Shown piece by piece: positions 16,230 through 24,048 of a stretch of 46,766 nt of DNA. The position numbers and the translations under genes are program-made. Under the pieces are notes generated by a model. It had not been told where the DNA came from. It saw only the letters and a program-made list of their open reading frames with translations, and did no database searches. Source of the stretch: Rhodoplanes serenus (GTDB taxonomy: Bacteria > Pseudomonadota > Alphaproteobacteria > Rhizobiales > Xanthobacteraceae). The stretch is from contig CAMAWG010000013.1 of NCBI GenBank assembly GCA_945861855.1, forward strand, positions 1-46,766, read 5' to 3'. Position 1 is the stretch's first letter. Every line of letters begins with the position of its first letter.

Positions 16230-17912
16230 TCAGGTCCCCAGGACACGCACGCGGCCGGCTTCGCCCGGCGCAACCACGCGCCGCTTCTCGATGTGGCGCA
16301 TCACCACGTCCCAGATCGCCGGACCCTCGGTTCCCTCGTTCACGCTGGCCCAGCCGGTGACGACATAGTCCTTGGCCGCATCGAGGGGCTTGCCGGTTCG
16401 CAAGGATTTAAGATCGCTGATCCGGTGGCCGGCGTTTTGACTTACATCAATGGTGAACGACACGCCGCCCACGCGCACCATGTCGCCGCCCTGCTGGTAG
16501 TAGGGATCGGGGTTGAACAGGTTGTCGGCCACGTCCTCCAGCACCTCCTTGAGCCGCGCCCCGGTCATGGTGGTGCGATAGGCTGCGGGATAGGAGAGCG
16601 CGGTGGCGTTGTAGATGTCTTCCCGGGTGATGTCCTGCCCCGGCAAGAGCGAGTTGCCCCAGCGGAAGCCCGGCGACAGCGCGATCTCGGCGTCGCGTTC
16701 GGTGAGCAGCGCATCGCAGATCACGTCGTCGAGCGTGCCGTTGAAGTTGCCGCGGCGGTAAAGCAGCGTTTCGGTCCGACCGATCGCTTCGCCCAGCATC
16801 TTTTCGTGGGGCGCACGGATCGCGGCGATCTTCCCGGCCATCTCGGCGTCCGGCGCGATCACGTCCGAGAAGATCGGGATCAGCTTGAAACGAAAATCCT
16901 TCACCTCTCCACCGCGCACGTCGAGGTCGAGCCGCGAGACGAATTTGCCGTGACTTCCTGAAGCCACCAGCAGGGTCCTGCCGATTCGCACCACGTCGGG
17001 CAGCGCATCGTGGGTATGGCCGGTGAGGATGACGTCGATGCCCTTTACCCGCGCCGCAAGCTTGCGGTCGACGTCGAAGCCGTTGTGCGACAGCAGCACC
17101 ACGAGGCCGGCGCCCTGCTGGCGCGCCTTCTCGACATTGCCCTGCAAGTCCTCCTCGCGGATGCCAAACGACCAGTTCGGCATCATCCAGCGCGGATTGG
17201 CAATCGGCGTGTAGGGGAAGGCCTGCCCGATCACCGCGATCTTGACGCCGCCGCGCTCCAGCATGGTCATAGGCTCGAACGCCGCCTCGTTCCATTCGGT
17301 GTCGCGGATGTTCTGGGCGAGGAAGGGAAATCCGAGCTTCTCGGCGATCGCCTTGACGCGCTCGGCGCCGAGCGTGAACTCCCAGTGGCCGACCATGGCG
17401 TCGGGCTTCAACAGCGCCATGCAGTCGACCATGTCCTGGCCTTTGGTGAGCATGGACGTGTAGCTGTTCTGCCAGGTGTCGCCGCCGTCGAGGAATACGG
17501 TGCGGTCCCCCCGCTCGGCGCGGATCGCCTTGAGCACGGTCGCGATTCGGTCGAGGCCGCCGAGGCGGCCGTAGCTTCTGGCGAGAGCCGTGAAATCCTC
17601 GGAGGTGAGCGCATAGGCGGCCGCGCTGCCGGCCGGAATCTTGTAGAGGTCGAGAAAGTCCCGCCCCGTCACATGGGGGACGTGGCCGCGCGCGTCGCCG
17701 ACGCCGAGGTTGATCGACGGCTCGCGGAACAGCACCGGCATGAGCTGGGCATGGATGTCGGTAAGGTGGACCAGCGTGACGTTGCCGACCGCCTCGAAGC
17801 GGAGGAGATCGGCCTGCGTCATGCGCTGTTGCGCGAACGCGCGCGACCAACCGCCCGGCGCGAGTGCCGCCGTCGCCGCCCCGACCTGGAGAAGTTCGCG
17901 CCTGGAGATCAT
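16230..17912 (-). CDS. soxB: SoxB, thiosulfohydrolase
   Basis: The 560-residue protein has a twin-arginine signal (MISRRELLQVGAATAALAPGG) and a 5'-nucleotidase-like fold with two manganese sites. Metal ligands are in TDIHAQ (51-56), DGGDTWQNSYTS, VGHWEFTLG, LLSHNGFDVD and TGHTHD. The C-terminal domain (SPGFRWGNSLLPGQDITREDIYNAT and DPYYQQGGDMVRVGG) is also complete. It releases sulfate from the sulfonate on SoxY in the periplasm. The protein has full length for the family and no damage. A palindromic repeat separates it from soxZ upstream. Confidence 0.96.
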   Translation of the reverse strand: MISRRELLQVGAATAALAPGGWSRAFAQQRMTQADLLRFEAVGNVTLVHLTDIHAQLMPVLFREPSINLGVGDARGHVPHVTGRDFLDLYKIPAGSAAAYALTSEDFTALARSYGRLGGLDRIATVLKAIRAERGDRTVFLDGGDTWQNSYTSMLTKGQDMVDCMALLKPDAMVGHWEFTLGAERVKAIAEKLGFPFLAQNIRDTEWNEAAFEPMTMLERGGVKIAVIGQAFPYTPIANPRWMMPNWSFGIREEDLQGNVEKARQQGAGLVVLLSHNGFDVDRKLAARVKGIDVILTGHTHDALPDVVRIGRTLLVASGSHGKFVSRLDLDVRGGEVKDFRFKLIPIFSDVIAPDAEMAGKIAAIRAPHEKMLGEAIGRTETLLYRRGNFNGTLDDVICDALLTERDAEIALSPGFRWGNSLLPGQDITREDIYNATALSYPAAYRTTMTGARLKEVLEDVADNLFNPDPYYQQGGDMVRVGGVSFTIDVSQNAGHRISDLKSLRTGKPLDAAKDYVVTGWASVNEGTEGPAIWDVVMRHIEKRRVVAPGEAGRVRVLGT

Positions 17913-17961
17913 TTCAGCATTCCGCGCTCATGGGCGTATCGGGCGGTCTGAGGTCTCTCCA

Positions 17962-18051
17962 CGTCATGCCCGCGCTTGTCGCGGGCATCTACGTCTTCAA
18001 GGCAGTGCAACAAGAAAAGCGTGGATGGCCGGGACAAGCCCGGCCATGACG
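17962..18051. repeat. Rhizobiales-type palindromic repeat, copy B, inside sox operon
   Basis: This copy has arms CGTCATGCCCGCGCTTGTCG and CGGGACAAGCCCGGCCATGACG-like, with a shorter, more diverged centre than copies A and C. It lies between soxZ and soxB, both leftward, so it would be transcribed and could form a strong RNA hairpin within the sox message. Confidence 0.8.
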
Positions 18052-18070
18052 GGGTGGTGTCTCAATGTTT

Positions 18071-18397
18071 CTAACTAACCTTGATCGTTTCTTCGCCGAC
18101 GATCGTGGAGCCGTCGTCGTCGGTCCAGGTCAGCACCACCGGGCCGGACTCTTGGGCCTTGAACTTGAACTGGATGTACGGGTTCGCCGAGATCGCCGGC
18201 TCGAAGTCGGCGGCGAACACCTGCTTGCCGGCCACCGTGCAGACGAACTTGTTCAGAATCTTGCGCGGAATGGTGTTGCCCGCACTGTCCTTGCGCTGGC
18301 CTGATTCCATGACATGCGACACAAGCGCCTTCACTTCGACCAGGTCGCCCTTCTTGGCTTCCTTCTTGTCGAGTTTCATGCGTGGTTTGACGGCCAT
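18071..18397 (-). CDS. soxZ: SoxZ, sulfur-carrier partner of SoxY
   Basis: The 108-residue protein has no signal peptide and shows the immunoglobulin-like SoxZ pattern: KGDLVEVKALVSHVMESGQRKDSAGNTIPRKILNKFVCTVAGKQVFAADFEPAISANPYIQFKF and the ending GPVVLTWTDDDGSTIVGEETIKVS. It forms the SoxYZ carrier complex and travels to the periplasm with SoxY through the Tat system. It lies 39 bases after soxY. The downstream gene in this string is soxB after a palindromic repeat. Confidence 0.95.
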   Translation of the reverse strand: MAVKPRMKLDKKEAKKGDLVEVKALVSHVMESGQRKDSAGNTIPRKILNKFVCTVAGKQVFAADFEPAISANPYIQFKFKAQESGPVVLTWTDDDGSTIVGEETIKVS

Positions 18398-18436
18398 TGG
18401 TATCTCCTGGAAATGAGTTGCGACGGCGGGGCTTGC

Positions 18437-18895
18437 TCAGCCGCCGCAGCCGCCGATCGTGACCTTGACCTGCTTGCGCGCCATGAAGAACGAGCCGTCG
18501 TTCATCTTGGCGACGGCGATCACGTCTTGCGTCGCCGCGAGGCGGATCCGGGTGTTGGCCTCGGCGATGCCGCTCGCCGGTGAGAAGTGGAATGTCGCGA
18601 CGCCGGAGCGGGGATTTTCGCTCGCGAGGATCAGCACGTCGGTGACATGGGACTGTTCGGTCATCGGGCTTTCCACCGTGACCGTCATCGGCACCGTGTT
18701 GCCGTTCTCGGCGATCTCGGGGAGGTCGAGCTTGACCTTGCCCTGCGCCGGCGTCTTGCCGCCGGTGAATTTCGCGATCGCCTCGTCGGAGTCGTTCTTG
18801 GCCAGCGCCGGGCCGCTTGAGGCGCCGAGCACCGCCACGGTGACTGCGCCGGCGCCGAGCGCAAGGGCCTGACGGCGATTGAAGTTCGGTATCAT
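18437..18895 (-). CDS. soxY: SoxY, sulfur-carrier protein
   Basis: The 152-residue protein has a twin-arginine signal (NRRQALALGAGAVTVAVLG) and ends in GGCGG, where the cysteine is the covalent carrier of thiosulfate sulfur. The domain between (GKVKLDLPEIAENGNTVPMTVTVESPMT, HVTDVLILASENPRSGVATFHFSPASG) is full SoxY. AAGGAG lies before the ATG at 18895; the longer frame to 19951 is not supported. It is the first gene of the leftward sox string and faces soxA across a 369-base spacer. Confidence 0.96.
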   Translation of the reverse strand: MIPNFNRRQALALGAGAVTVAVLGASSGPALAKNDSDEAIAKFTGGKTPAQGKVKLDLPEIAENGNTVPMTVTVESPMTEQSHVTDVLILASENPRSGVATFHFSPASGIAEANTRIRLAATQDVIAVAKMNDGSFFMARKQVKVTIGGCGG

Positions 18896-19045
18896 TTCAG
18901 CTCCTTCAAGTCCCGAATTCCACAAACCGATGCTCGAAGCGGGAGCGATTGTGCGCTTGTTTAGGCCGGCGCGCCAATGCGGCGAACGGTCATCGCCTGC
19001 ATGGCGGCTATCCGTCAAGCCTCCCTGGCGCCCGCTTTGGCAGCG

Positions 19046-19066
19046 GAACATATTCATTTTCATGCA
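19046..19066 (-). promoter_or_regulatory. Candidate SoxR operator, site 2
   Basis: On the minus strand it reads TGCATGAAAATG followed by AATATGTTC, identical to site 1 at 17 of 21 positions. It faces the soxY side of the spacer, about 150 bases from the soxY start. Confidence 0.5.
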
Positions 19067-19155
19067 AGTATCTAGGCGATCGATCGGGCCTTTGCAACTG
19101 CTTTTGCGTCTCCGCGCAATTGTATTCCACGGATTGTGCGGTGCGTGCTTTCCCA

Positions 19156-19176
19156 TTCCAGAAAGTGCATATATTC
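19156..19176 (+). promoter_or_regulatory. Candidate SoxR operator, site 3
   Basis: It reads TTCCAGAAAGTG followed by CATATATTC. The inverted repeat CCAGAA (19158-19163) / TTCTGG (19174-19179) brackets it. Identity with site 1 is 15 of 21, and TGCATATATTC differs from TGCATATGTTC of site 1 at one base. It lies about 90 bases ahead of soxA. Confidence 0.45.
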
Positions 19177-19264
19177 TGGCATGGATCGGCTGCGGCGTTT
19201 GTCGAGCTTGACTCCGGCAGAGCGGCCAAGAAACAAGAAGACAACGAGCAGTGGAGGAATCGGC

Positions 19265-20086
19265 GTGAACAAGGGTCTCATCATTCTGGCTGCGTGCTGC
19301 GCGGCGGTCGCCGCGGCGCCGTTTGCACTGGCGCAGGACGAAACCGAGAAGGGCGTCGAGAAGTATCGCCAGATGCTCAAGGAGGATCCGTGGAGCAATC
19401 CCGGCCTGCTCGACGCCGACCGCGGCGAGGGGCTTTGGAAGACGGCCGCCGGTCCGAACAAGGTCTCGCTTGAGAAATGCGATCTCGGCAAGGGCGCCGG
19501 CGTGGTCGACGGTGTGTTCGCCGAATTGCCGCGCTATTTCGCCGACGCCAGCAAGGTGATGGACCTTGAGACGCGCCTGATGTGGTGCATGGAAAAACTC
19601 CAGGGCTGGAAGCACGCCGATCTGGTCAAGAAGCCGTATCCGGCCGGCGGCCAGCCGGTGAAGGACCTTGGCGCGATTGCCACCTATGTCGCCAGCAAGT
19701 CGAGCGGCATGAAGTATGCGGCCAAGCTCGACAAGCCGGAGGAGAAGGCTGTGGTGGACGCAGGCCACGCCATCTTTTTCCGGCGCCAGGGCCCGCACGA
19801 CTTCTCCTGTGCCACCTGCCACAACGATTCCGGCAAGCGCATCCGGCTGCAGGGGCTGCCTTATCTCGCCGATCCGAAAGAGGCCAAGCAGGTCATCGGC
19901 CAGTGGCCAGCCTATCGCGTCTCCACCACGCAGGTGATGACGATGCAGCACCGCATGTACGACTGCTACTGGCAGATGCGCATGCCCGAATTGGAGATGG
20001 GCTCGGATGTGAGCGTGGCGCTCATCGCCTATCTGACCAAGAGTGCCGAGGGCGGCGAGATCGCCGCTCCCGGCCTGAAGCGCTGA
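19265..20086 (+). CDS. soxA: SoxA, cytochrome c subunit of SoxAX
   Basis: The 273-residue protein has a signal peptide (residues 1-23) and one haem motif CATCH (Cys182, Cys185, His186). The active-site cysteine that carries persulfide is Cys234 in MYDCYWQMRMPE. Two N-terminal cysteines (LEKCDLG, LMWCMEKLQGW) replace the first haem of di-haem SoxA forms. SoxAX joins thiosulfate to SoxY oxidatively in the periplasm. The start is GTG at 19265 with GGAGGA eight bases before it; the ATG at 19136 lies in the promoter spacer. It heads the rightward sox string. Confidence 0.95.
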   Translation: MNKGLIILAACCAAVAAAPFALAQDETEKGVEKYRQMLKEDPWSNPGLLDADRGEGLWKTAAGPNKVSLEKCDLGKGAGVVDGVFAELPRYFADASKVMDLETRLMWCMEKLQGWKHADLVKKPYPAGGQPVKDLGAIATYVASKSSGMKYAAKLDKPEEKAVVDAGHAIFFRRQGPHDFSCATCHNDSGKRIRLQGLPYLADPKEAKQVIGQWPAYRVSTTQVMTMQHRMYDCYWQMRMPELEMGSDVSVALIAYLTKSAEGGEIAAPGLKR

Positions 20087-20103
20087 GCGGGCAGGAGAGC
20101 ATC

Positions 20104-20724
20104 ATGAAAAAGACCGCCATCGCCATCGCCGCTGTCCTGATTGCCGGCACCGCCGGTTCGTCCGCGCAGCAGAAGCCCGCCGTCGACACGGCGAAGATCG
20201 GCGCTGCCATCGTCGCGGCATTCCCGACCGCGCCGGCCGACTGGAAGTCGCGTTTCGAGCAGGACGAGACGATGAAGGAATGTTCGATCCACGAGAATTC
20301 GCCGCCGAAGGCCGTGGCGGACGCGATCCAGAAGCGCGAGAAGGCCAGGATCGAATACCCCGCCGACGGCAAGCTCGTGGGCGACTGGAAGGCCGGCGAG
20401 CGGCTGGCGCAGTCCGGCTACGGGCTCCGCTTCACCGACTATCCGGCGCGCAACCCCAACGGCGGCAACTGCTACGCCTGCCATCAGTTGACCAAGGCCG
20501 AGGTGAGCTACGGCACCATCGGCCCGACCCTGCTGAACTACGGAAAGATCCGCAATTTCAGCGAGGCCGATACCAAGGCGGCCTACGAGAAGATCTACAA
20601 TGCGCAGGCCGCCTATCCCTGCTCGAACATGCCGCGCTTCGGCACCAACAAGGTGCTGACCATCGACCAGATCAAGAATCTGGTGGCGCTGATCATGAGC
20701 CCGGACAGCCCGGTGAACAAATAA
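20104..20724 (+). CDS. soxX: SoxX, cytochrome c subunit of SoxAX
   Basis: The 206-residue protein has a signal peptide (MKKTAIAIAAVLIAGTAGSSAQ) and a haem motif CYACH (Cys123, Cys126, His127). Family blocks GGNCYACHQLTKAEVSYGTIGPTLLNYGKIRNF and YPCSNMPRFGTNKVLTIDQIKNLVALIMSPDSPVN (with the methionine ligand) are present. It is the small electron-transferring partner of SoxA. The N-terminal extension before the haem is long, as in the larger SoxX subtype. GGAGAG lies before the ATG, 17 bases after soxA. Confidence 0.95.
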   Translation: MKKTAIAIAAVLIAGTAGSSAQQKPAVDTAKIGAAIVAAFPTAPADWKSRFEQDETMKECSIHENSPPKAVADAIQKREKARIEYPADGKLVGDWKAGERLAQSGYGLRFTDYPARNPNGGNCYACHQLTKAEVSYGTIGPTLLNYGKIRNFSEADTKAAYEKIYNAQAAYPCSNMPRFGTNKVLTIDQIKNLVALIMSPDSPVNK

Positions 20725-20756
20725 TTTTCCAATATAGAAGCCCTTGGAGGCCTATC

Positions 20757-21272
20757 ATGTCCACCACCAGCAGGCGCGGATTTCTTGGCGCAATGGCCGT
20801 CTCCGGCGCGACGTTCGCGGCATCGCGGGCCGGCGCGGCGCCCGGCAAGCTCGATCTGTCGAAGCTGAAGAAGGACACCGACGTCGCCTGCGTCTATCAC
20901 CTGGATTTCGGCGATCCGCAGCGGTTCGGCTAGCTCATCACCAACATGAACAACCACCTCAGCGTCTACGAGTTCGACACCATGCGGGTGAAGCTCGTTC
21001 TCGTCGCGCATGGCGCGGGGCTGAAGTTCTTCCTCGACGATCTCACCGGTACGCCCTGGGCCAACGACAAGATCGATCCCGATCTCTACAAGCGGTTCAC
21101 CGGGCTCACCAAGTTCGGCGTCGAGGCGTATCTGTGCGAGATCACCTACAAGCGCCAGAACATCGACATGGCCAAGACCAAGACGGACTCGTTCCTGAAG
21201 TTCGTGCCGTCCGGCGTCGCCACCGTCGCCGAGCTGCAGGCCAAGGGCTTCGCCTATCTGAAGGTGGGATAA
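20757..21272 (+). pseudogene. DsrE-like Tat-exported protein of sox locus, split by in-frame TAG
   Basis: The frame opens with ATG at 20757 behind TTGGAGG and a twin-arginine signal (SRRGFLGAMAVSG), then reads KLDLSKLKKDTDVACVYHLDFGDPQRFG. A TAG stands at 20931-20933. The same frame continues without a shift as LITNMNNHLSVYEFD, KLVLVAHGAGLKFFLDDL and ends GVATVAELQAKGFAYLKVG at 21272. The whole would be 171 codons. The second half has the DsrE/DsrF-like pattern of a sulfur-trafficking protein. One C-to-T change (CAG to TAG) would explain it. It may be a true pseudogene, a polymorphism, a sequencing error, or a gene read through; translation could restart at the ATG at 20946 but without a signal peptide. 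Confidence 0.75.
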
Positions 21273-21298
21273 GTCCTCGGAATGACGCGGAGAGGGCC

Positions 21299-21868
21299 TT
21301 AGCTGTTCGCCTTGATATAGTCGCGCAGCGTGCCTTTTTCATAGCCGCGCTCCGCCACGAATCGGAACATCGTCAGGAACGCCGCCGGCGCGAGATAGCC
21401 CTGGATGCGCGAGACCTCGCGATCCTTTGGCTGCTTCGCCGCGAGGCCAGTCAGACTGTCCGCAAAGAACTGAATCGTCGGCGTGTAACGGACGCCGTAT
21501 TTCTGCGCCAGGGCCTTTTCGCTGAGCTTCTGGCCGTCGAAATCCGTCACCTCGCGCGAGCCGATGATGTTGAGCTGCAGGATCTCGAATCGCTCCCGGA
21601 TGTAGCTCGTAATCTCCGGCTTGGCGAAATTGACCAGATGCGTTTCCTTACAGTAGGGGCAGCCGCGCAGCTCCCACATGATGGCGAGGCGCTTCTTCTT
21701 CTCGCGCGTGGCGGCAAGGTCGTCGGCGAGTTCGAGGAAGCTTTCGAGAAACCAGGGTTGGGTGTAGATGCCGTCGTCGGTCAGAATCGCTTCTGCGTGC
21801 GCGGAAGCGTTGATGAGGCCGAGTGCTCCCGCGGCCGATCCGGCGAGGAAAGTGCGGCGTGACAGCAT
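21299..21868 (-). CDS. soxW: SoxW, exported thioredoxin-like protein
   Basis: The 189-residue protein has a twin-arginine-type signal (MLSRRTFLAGSAAGALGL) and a thioredoxin fold with the redox pair CPYC (Cys70, Cys73) in WELRGCPYCKETHL and a cis-proline loop YTPTIQFF. It is the Sox-associated thioredoxin that keeps periplasmic sulfur proteins reduced. In Paracoccus it receives electrons from the membrane protein SoxV, but no soxV is seen in this window. It is convergent with the DsrE-like gene and divergent from soxS. Confidence 0.85.
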   Translation of the reverse strand: MLSRRTFLAGSAAGALGLINASAHAEAILTDDGIYTQPWFLESFLELADDLAATREKKKRLAIMWELRGCPYCKETHLVNFAKPEITSYIRERFEILQLNIIGSREVTDFDGQKLSEKALAQKYGVRYTPTIQFFADSLTGLAAKQPKDREVSRIQGYLAPAAFLTMFRFVAERGYEKGTLRDYIKANS

Positions 21869-21880
21869 CGGGCCATTCCT

Positions 21881-21908
21881 GATATGCAGAATCCTGTATA
21901 TGTATATC
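21881..21908 (+). promoter_or_regulatory. Candidate SoxR operator, site 4 (soxW-soxS spacer)
   Basis: An imperfect palindrome: GATATGCAGA (21881-21890) faces TGTATATC (21901-21908), with about 10 of 14 arm positions matching. Bases 21885-21905 align with sites 1-3 (TGCAnnAA, then TG, then nATATGT). It lies between the soxW start (21868) and soxS start (21937), so one protein bound here could control both, including its own operon soxS-soxR. Confidence 0.55.
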
Positions 21909-21936
21909 GAGGCGGGCGGGCGAACGGCAAGGGTTC

Positions 21937-22428
21937 ATGGCCACCAGGAACAATAGTGGATTGAGCCCCACCGGCCGCGGCATGCGGACCCAAGCAAACC
22001 ATACCCTCGCGTGGCGCGGGCTTGCGGCGCTTTTTGCAGCGCTGTTTGTGGCGGCGTTTGCAGCAACCGCCGCCCCGGCCGCGGAGCTTGTCATGTTCCG
22101 CCGCGACGGCTGTCCGTGGTGCGCGAAATGGGATCGCGAGATCGGGCCGATCTATTCCAAGACCGAATTCAGCCGCCGCGCGTCGCTGCGGCTTATCAAT
22201 CTCGACCGCGACCCCGCCCCGACGATCGTTCATGCACCGATCCACTACTCGCCCACCTTTGTGCTGGTCGAGGGCGGCAAGGAGTTGGGCCGCATCGAAG
22301 GCTATCCGGGCGACGAATTTTTCTGGGTCCGTCTGCAGAATTTGCTGGAGCTTTTGCCGGCACCCGCGCCCAAGGAATCGCGTAAGGGCGGCCCTGTGTC
22401 CGGCACTGGCACGGAGCGCCTGCTGTGA
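21937..22428 (+). CDS. soxS: SoxS, periplasmic thioredoxin-like protein
   Basis: The 163-residue protein has a long N-terminal tail and then a signal or membrane segment (about residues 27-49). A thioredoxin-like domain follows with CPWC (Cys59, Cys62) in FRRDGCPWCAKWDREIG, and a cis-proline loop HYSPTFVLVEGGKELGRIEGYPG. In Paracoccus, SoxS is a periplasmic thioredoxin that keeps SoxY active. The start could be 21937 (AAGGG just upstream) or 21982, which gives a shorter signal; 21937 is kept. The last bases overlap the soxR start by four bases. Confidence 0.82.
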   Translation: MATRNNSGLSPTGRGMRTQANHTLAWRGLAALFAALFVAAFAATAAPAAELVMFRRDGCPWCAKWDREIGPIYSKTEFSRRASLRLINLDRDPAPTIVHAPIHYSPTFVLVEGGKELGRIEGYPGDEFFWVRLQNLLELLPAPAPKESRKGGPVSGTGTERLL

Positions 22429-22796
22429 AGGCCCGCGCCACTCCGTCCCGGTCCGCCGCCGCGCCGAAGGTGAAGCCACCGGCGGGCCTCGACATCGACA
22501 TGATGCTGTCGAACGCGAGACTGGCGAGCGAATTTCTCAAGGCGCTGTCGCATGAGGTGCGTCTTCTCATCCTCTGCTTTCTCATCGAGGGTGAGAAGTC
22601 GGTGAGCGAGATCGAGAAGATGCTCAAGCTGCGGCAGCCCGCGGTGTCGCAGCAGCTGGCGCGGCTTCGCGCCGAAGGCCTGGTCGAGGCGCGGCGGAAC
22701 GGCAAGAACATCTATTATTCGCTGGCCCGCTCCGAGGTCCGCGATGTGATCCAGGTGCTGCACGACGCCTTCTGCCGGACGCGCAAGACCCGTTGA
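22425..22796 (+). CDS. soxR: SoxR, ArsR-family sulfur-responsive repressor
   Basis: The 123-residue protein has a winged helix-turn-helix domain: FLKALSHEVRLLILCFLIEGEKSVSEIEKMLKLRQPAVSQQLARLRAEGLVEARRNGKNIYYSL. Two cysteines (Cys51 in LLILCFLI and Cys117 in HDAFCRTRK) are in the positions used by the SoxR/BigR/SqrR group to sense reactive sulfur, whereas metal-binding ArsR ligands are absent. It represses sox genes until thiosulfate or sulfide is present in related bacteria. It begins with GTG overlapping the soxS stop. Candidate operators are at 16177, 19046, 19156 and 21881. Confidence 0.9.
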   Translation: MKARATPSRSAAAPKVKPPAGLDIDMMLSNARLASEFLKALSHEVRLLILCFLIEGEKSVSEIEKMLKLRQPAVSQQLARLRAEGLVEARRNGKNIYYSLARSEVRDVIQVLHDAFCRTRKTR

Positions 22797-22833
22797 TGTG
22801 CTATTGAATCTCCCTCAATTCCGAGGAGGCTAA

Positions 22834-24036
22834 ATGGCCGGGCTGCTCGCGGGCCTGCGGGTTCTCGATCTCACCAATGTGCTGGCGGGCCCGTTCTGCT
22901 GCTATCAGCTCGCGCAGCTCGGCGCCGAGGTGATCAAGGTCGAGACGCCGGGGACGGGCGATCTCGCGCGCCAGCTCGGCGCCGATCCCGAGCTCAATCG
23001 CCGCCTGATGGGCGCGTCATTCCTGGCGCAGAACGCCGGCAAGCGCTCGATCACGCTCAACCTGAAGAACGACAAGGCCCGCGAGGCGTTCACGCGGCTG
23101 GCGAAGACGTCCGACGTGGTGGTGGAGAATTTCCGCCCTGGCGTGATGGACCGGCTGGGGCTCGGCTACGACACGCTGAAAGGCATCAAGCCCGACCTGA
23201 TCTATTGCGCGATCTCCGGCTTCGGCCAGGATGGGCCGCTGAAGCTCAATCCGGCCTATGACCAGATCATCCAAGGCCTGTCCGGCGTGATGAGCGTCAC
23301 CGGCGACGCGCAATCGGCGCCGCTCCGCGTCGGCTATCCGGTGGCCGACACGATGGGCGGGATCACCGCGGCCTATGCGATCAGCGTCGCGCTGTTCCGC
23401 CGCGAACGGACCGGCGAGGGCGAGTTCATCGACGTGTCGATGCTGGAGTCGACCCTGGTGGCGATGGGATGGGTGGTGTCGAACTGGCTGATCGCCGGCG
23501 TCCGGCCGGAGCCTTTGGGCAACGAGAACATGACCGCGAGCCCCTCCGGCACATTCCGCACCGGCGATGGCCTGCTCAACATTGCCGCCAACCAGCAGCA
23601 GCAGTTCGAGGCGCTGTGCCGGTTAATCGGCCGGCCGGAGCTCGTGGCCGATCCGCGCTTCGCCGGCCGTGAGGACCGCAAATGCAATCGCTTCGAGCTG
23701 AACAAGGAGATCGAGCAGGCGCTGGCGGTTCGCTCCGCGAAAGAATGGTCGGCGCTGATGAACGACGGCGGCGTACCGGCCGGCGAAGTGCTCGACGTGC
23801 CCGCGGTGCTGGAGCATCCGCAGATCGTCGGGCGCGGGCTTCTGCGCACATTCACCGACGTGCCGGATGTCGACAAGGACGTGAGCGTGGTGCGTTCCGG
23901 CTTTCGTCTTGCGAGCGGCGATCCCGCGCCGGCCTCGCCGCCGCCGGCGCTCGGCGCCGACACCGGGAGCCTGCTTGCCGAGCTCGGCTATTCCGGAAGC
24001 GAAATTGAAGCGCTGGCGCGCGACAAAGCCATCTAG
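22834..24036 (+). CDS. Family III CoA-transferase (CaiB/BaiF type)
   Basis: The 400-residue protein has family III motifs: GLRVLDLTNVLAGPFCCYQLAQLGAEVIKVETPGTGD, NAGKRSITLNLKN, VVVENFRPGVMDRLGLGYDTLK and ISGFGQDGP. In FIDVSMLEST the position of the catalytic aspartate of formyl-CoA transferase seems to hold Glu205. It would move CoA between acids. GAGGAGG lies before the ATG. It starts 37 bases after soxR on the same strand, and the citryl-CoA-lyase-like gene follows 12 bases later, so the two probably make an acyl-CoA and cleave or condense it. Confidence 0.88.
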   Translation: MAGLLAGLRVLDLTNVLAGPFCCYQLAQLGAEVIKVETPGTGDLARQLGADPELNRRLMGASFLAQNAGKRSITLNLKNDKAREAFTRLAKTSDVVVENFRPGVMDRLGLGYDTLKGIKPDLIYCAISGFGQDGPLKLNPAYDQIIQGLSGVMSVTGDAQSAPLRVGYPVADTMGGITAAYAISVALFRRERTGEGEFIDVSMLESTLVAMGWVVSNWLIAGVRPEPLGNENMTASPSGTFRTGDGLLNIAANQQQQFEALCRLIGRPELVADPRFAGREDRKCNRFELNKEIEQALAVRSAKEWSALMNDGGVPAGEVLDVPAVLEHPQIVGRGLLRTFTDVPDVDKDVSVVRSGFRLASGDPAPASPPPALGADTGSLLAELGYSGSEIEALARDKAI

Positions 24037-24048
24037 GGAGTGACGTCG

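Larger units (their letters stand above)
18896..19264. promoter_or_regulatory. Divergent soxY / soxA promoter region
   Basis: This 369-base non-coding spacer separates leftward soxY-Z-B-C-D-E-F from rightward soxA-X. It must hold promoters for both. It is less GC-rich in 19045-19180, where two copies of the sox-spacer motif lie (19046-19066 minus, 19156-19176 plus). I see no credible gene in it. I could not place -35/-10 boxes with confidence. Confidence 0.75.

Noticed and set aside
12420-18051. CRISPR-like array from the repeated ~90-bp elements
   Set aside because: The copies are kilobases apart, palindromic and without regular spacers or cas genes.
18896-19951. Extension of the soxY frame upstream to a 504-codon protein
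   Set aside because: The SoxY start at 18895 has AAGGAG and a Tat signal directly after it; the extension crosses the promoter spacer and lies antisense to soxA.
20931-20933. TAG as a pyrrolysine codon
   Set aside because: The family is not known to use pyrrolysine, the host type is unsuited, and no pylT or pylS is in the window. A single C-to-T change is simpler.
20280-20933. A 217-codon frame joining the soxX region to the Tat protein
   Set aside because: It reads soxX in the wrong frame and then enters the true frame of the DsrE-like gene, which has its own ribosome site and ATG at 20757.
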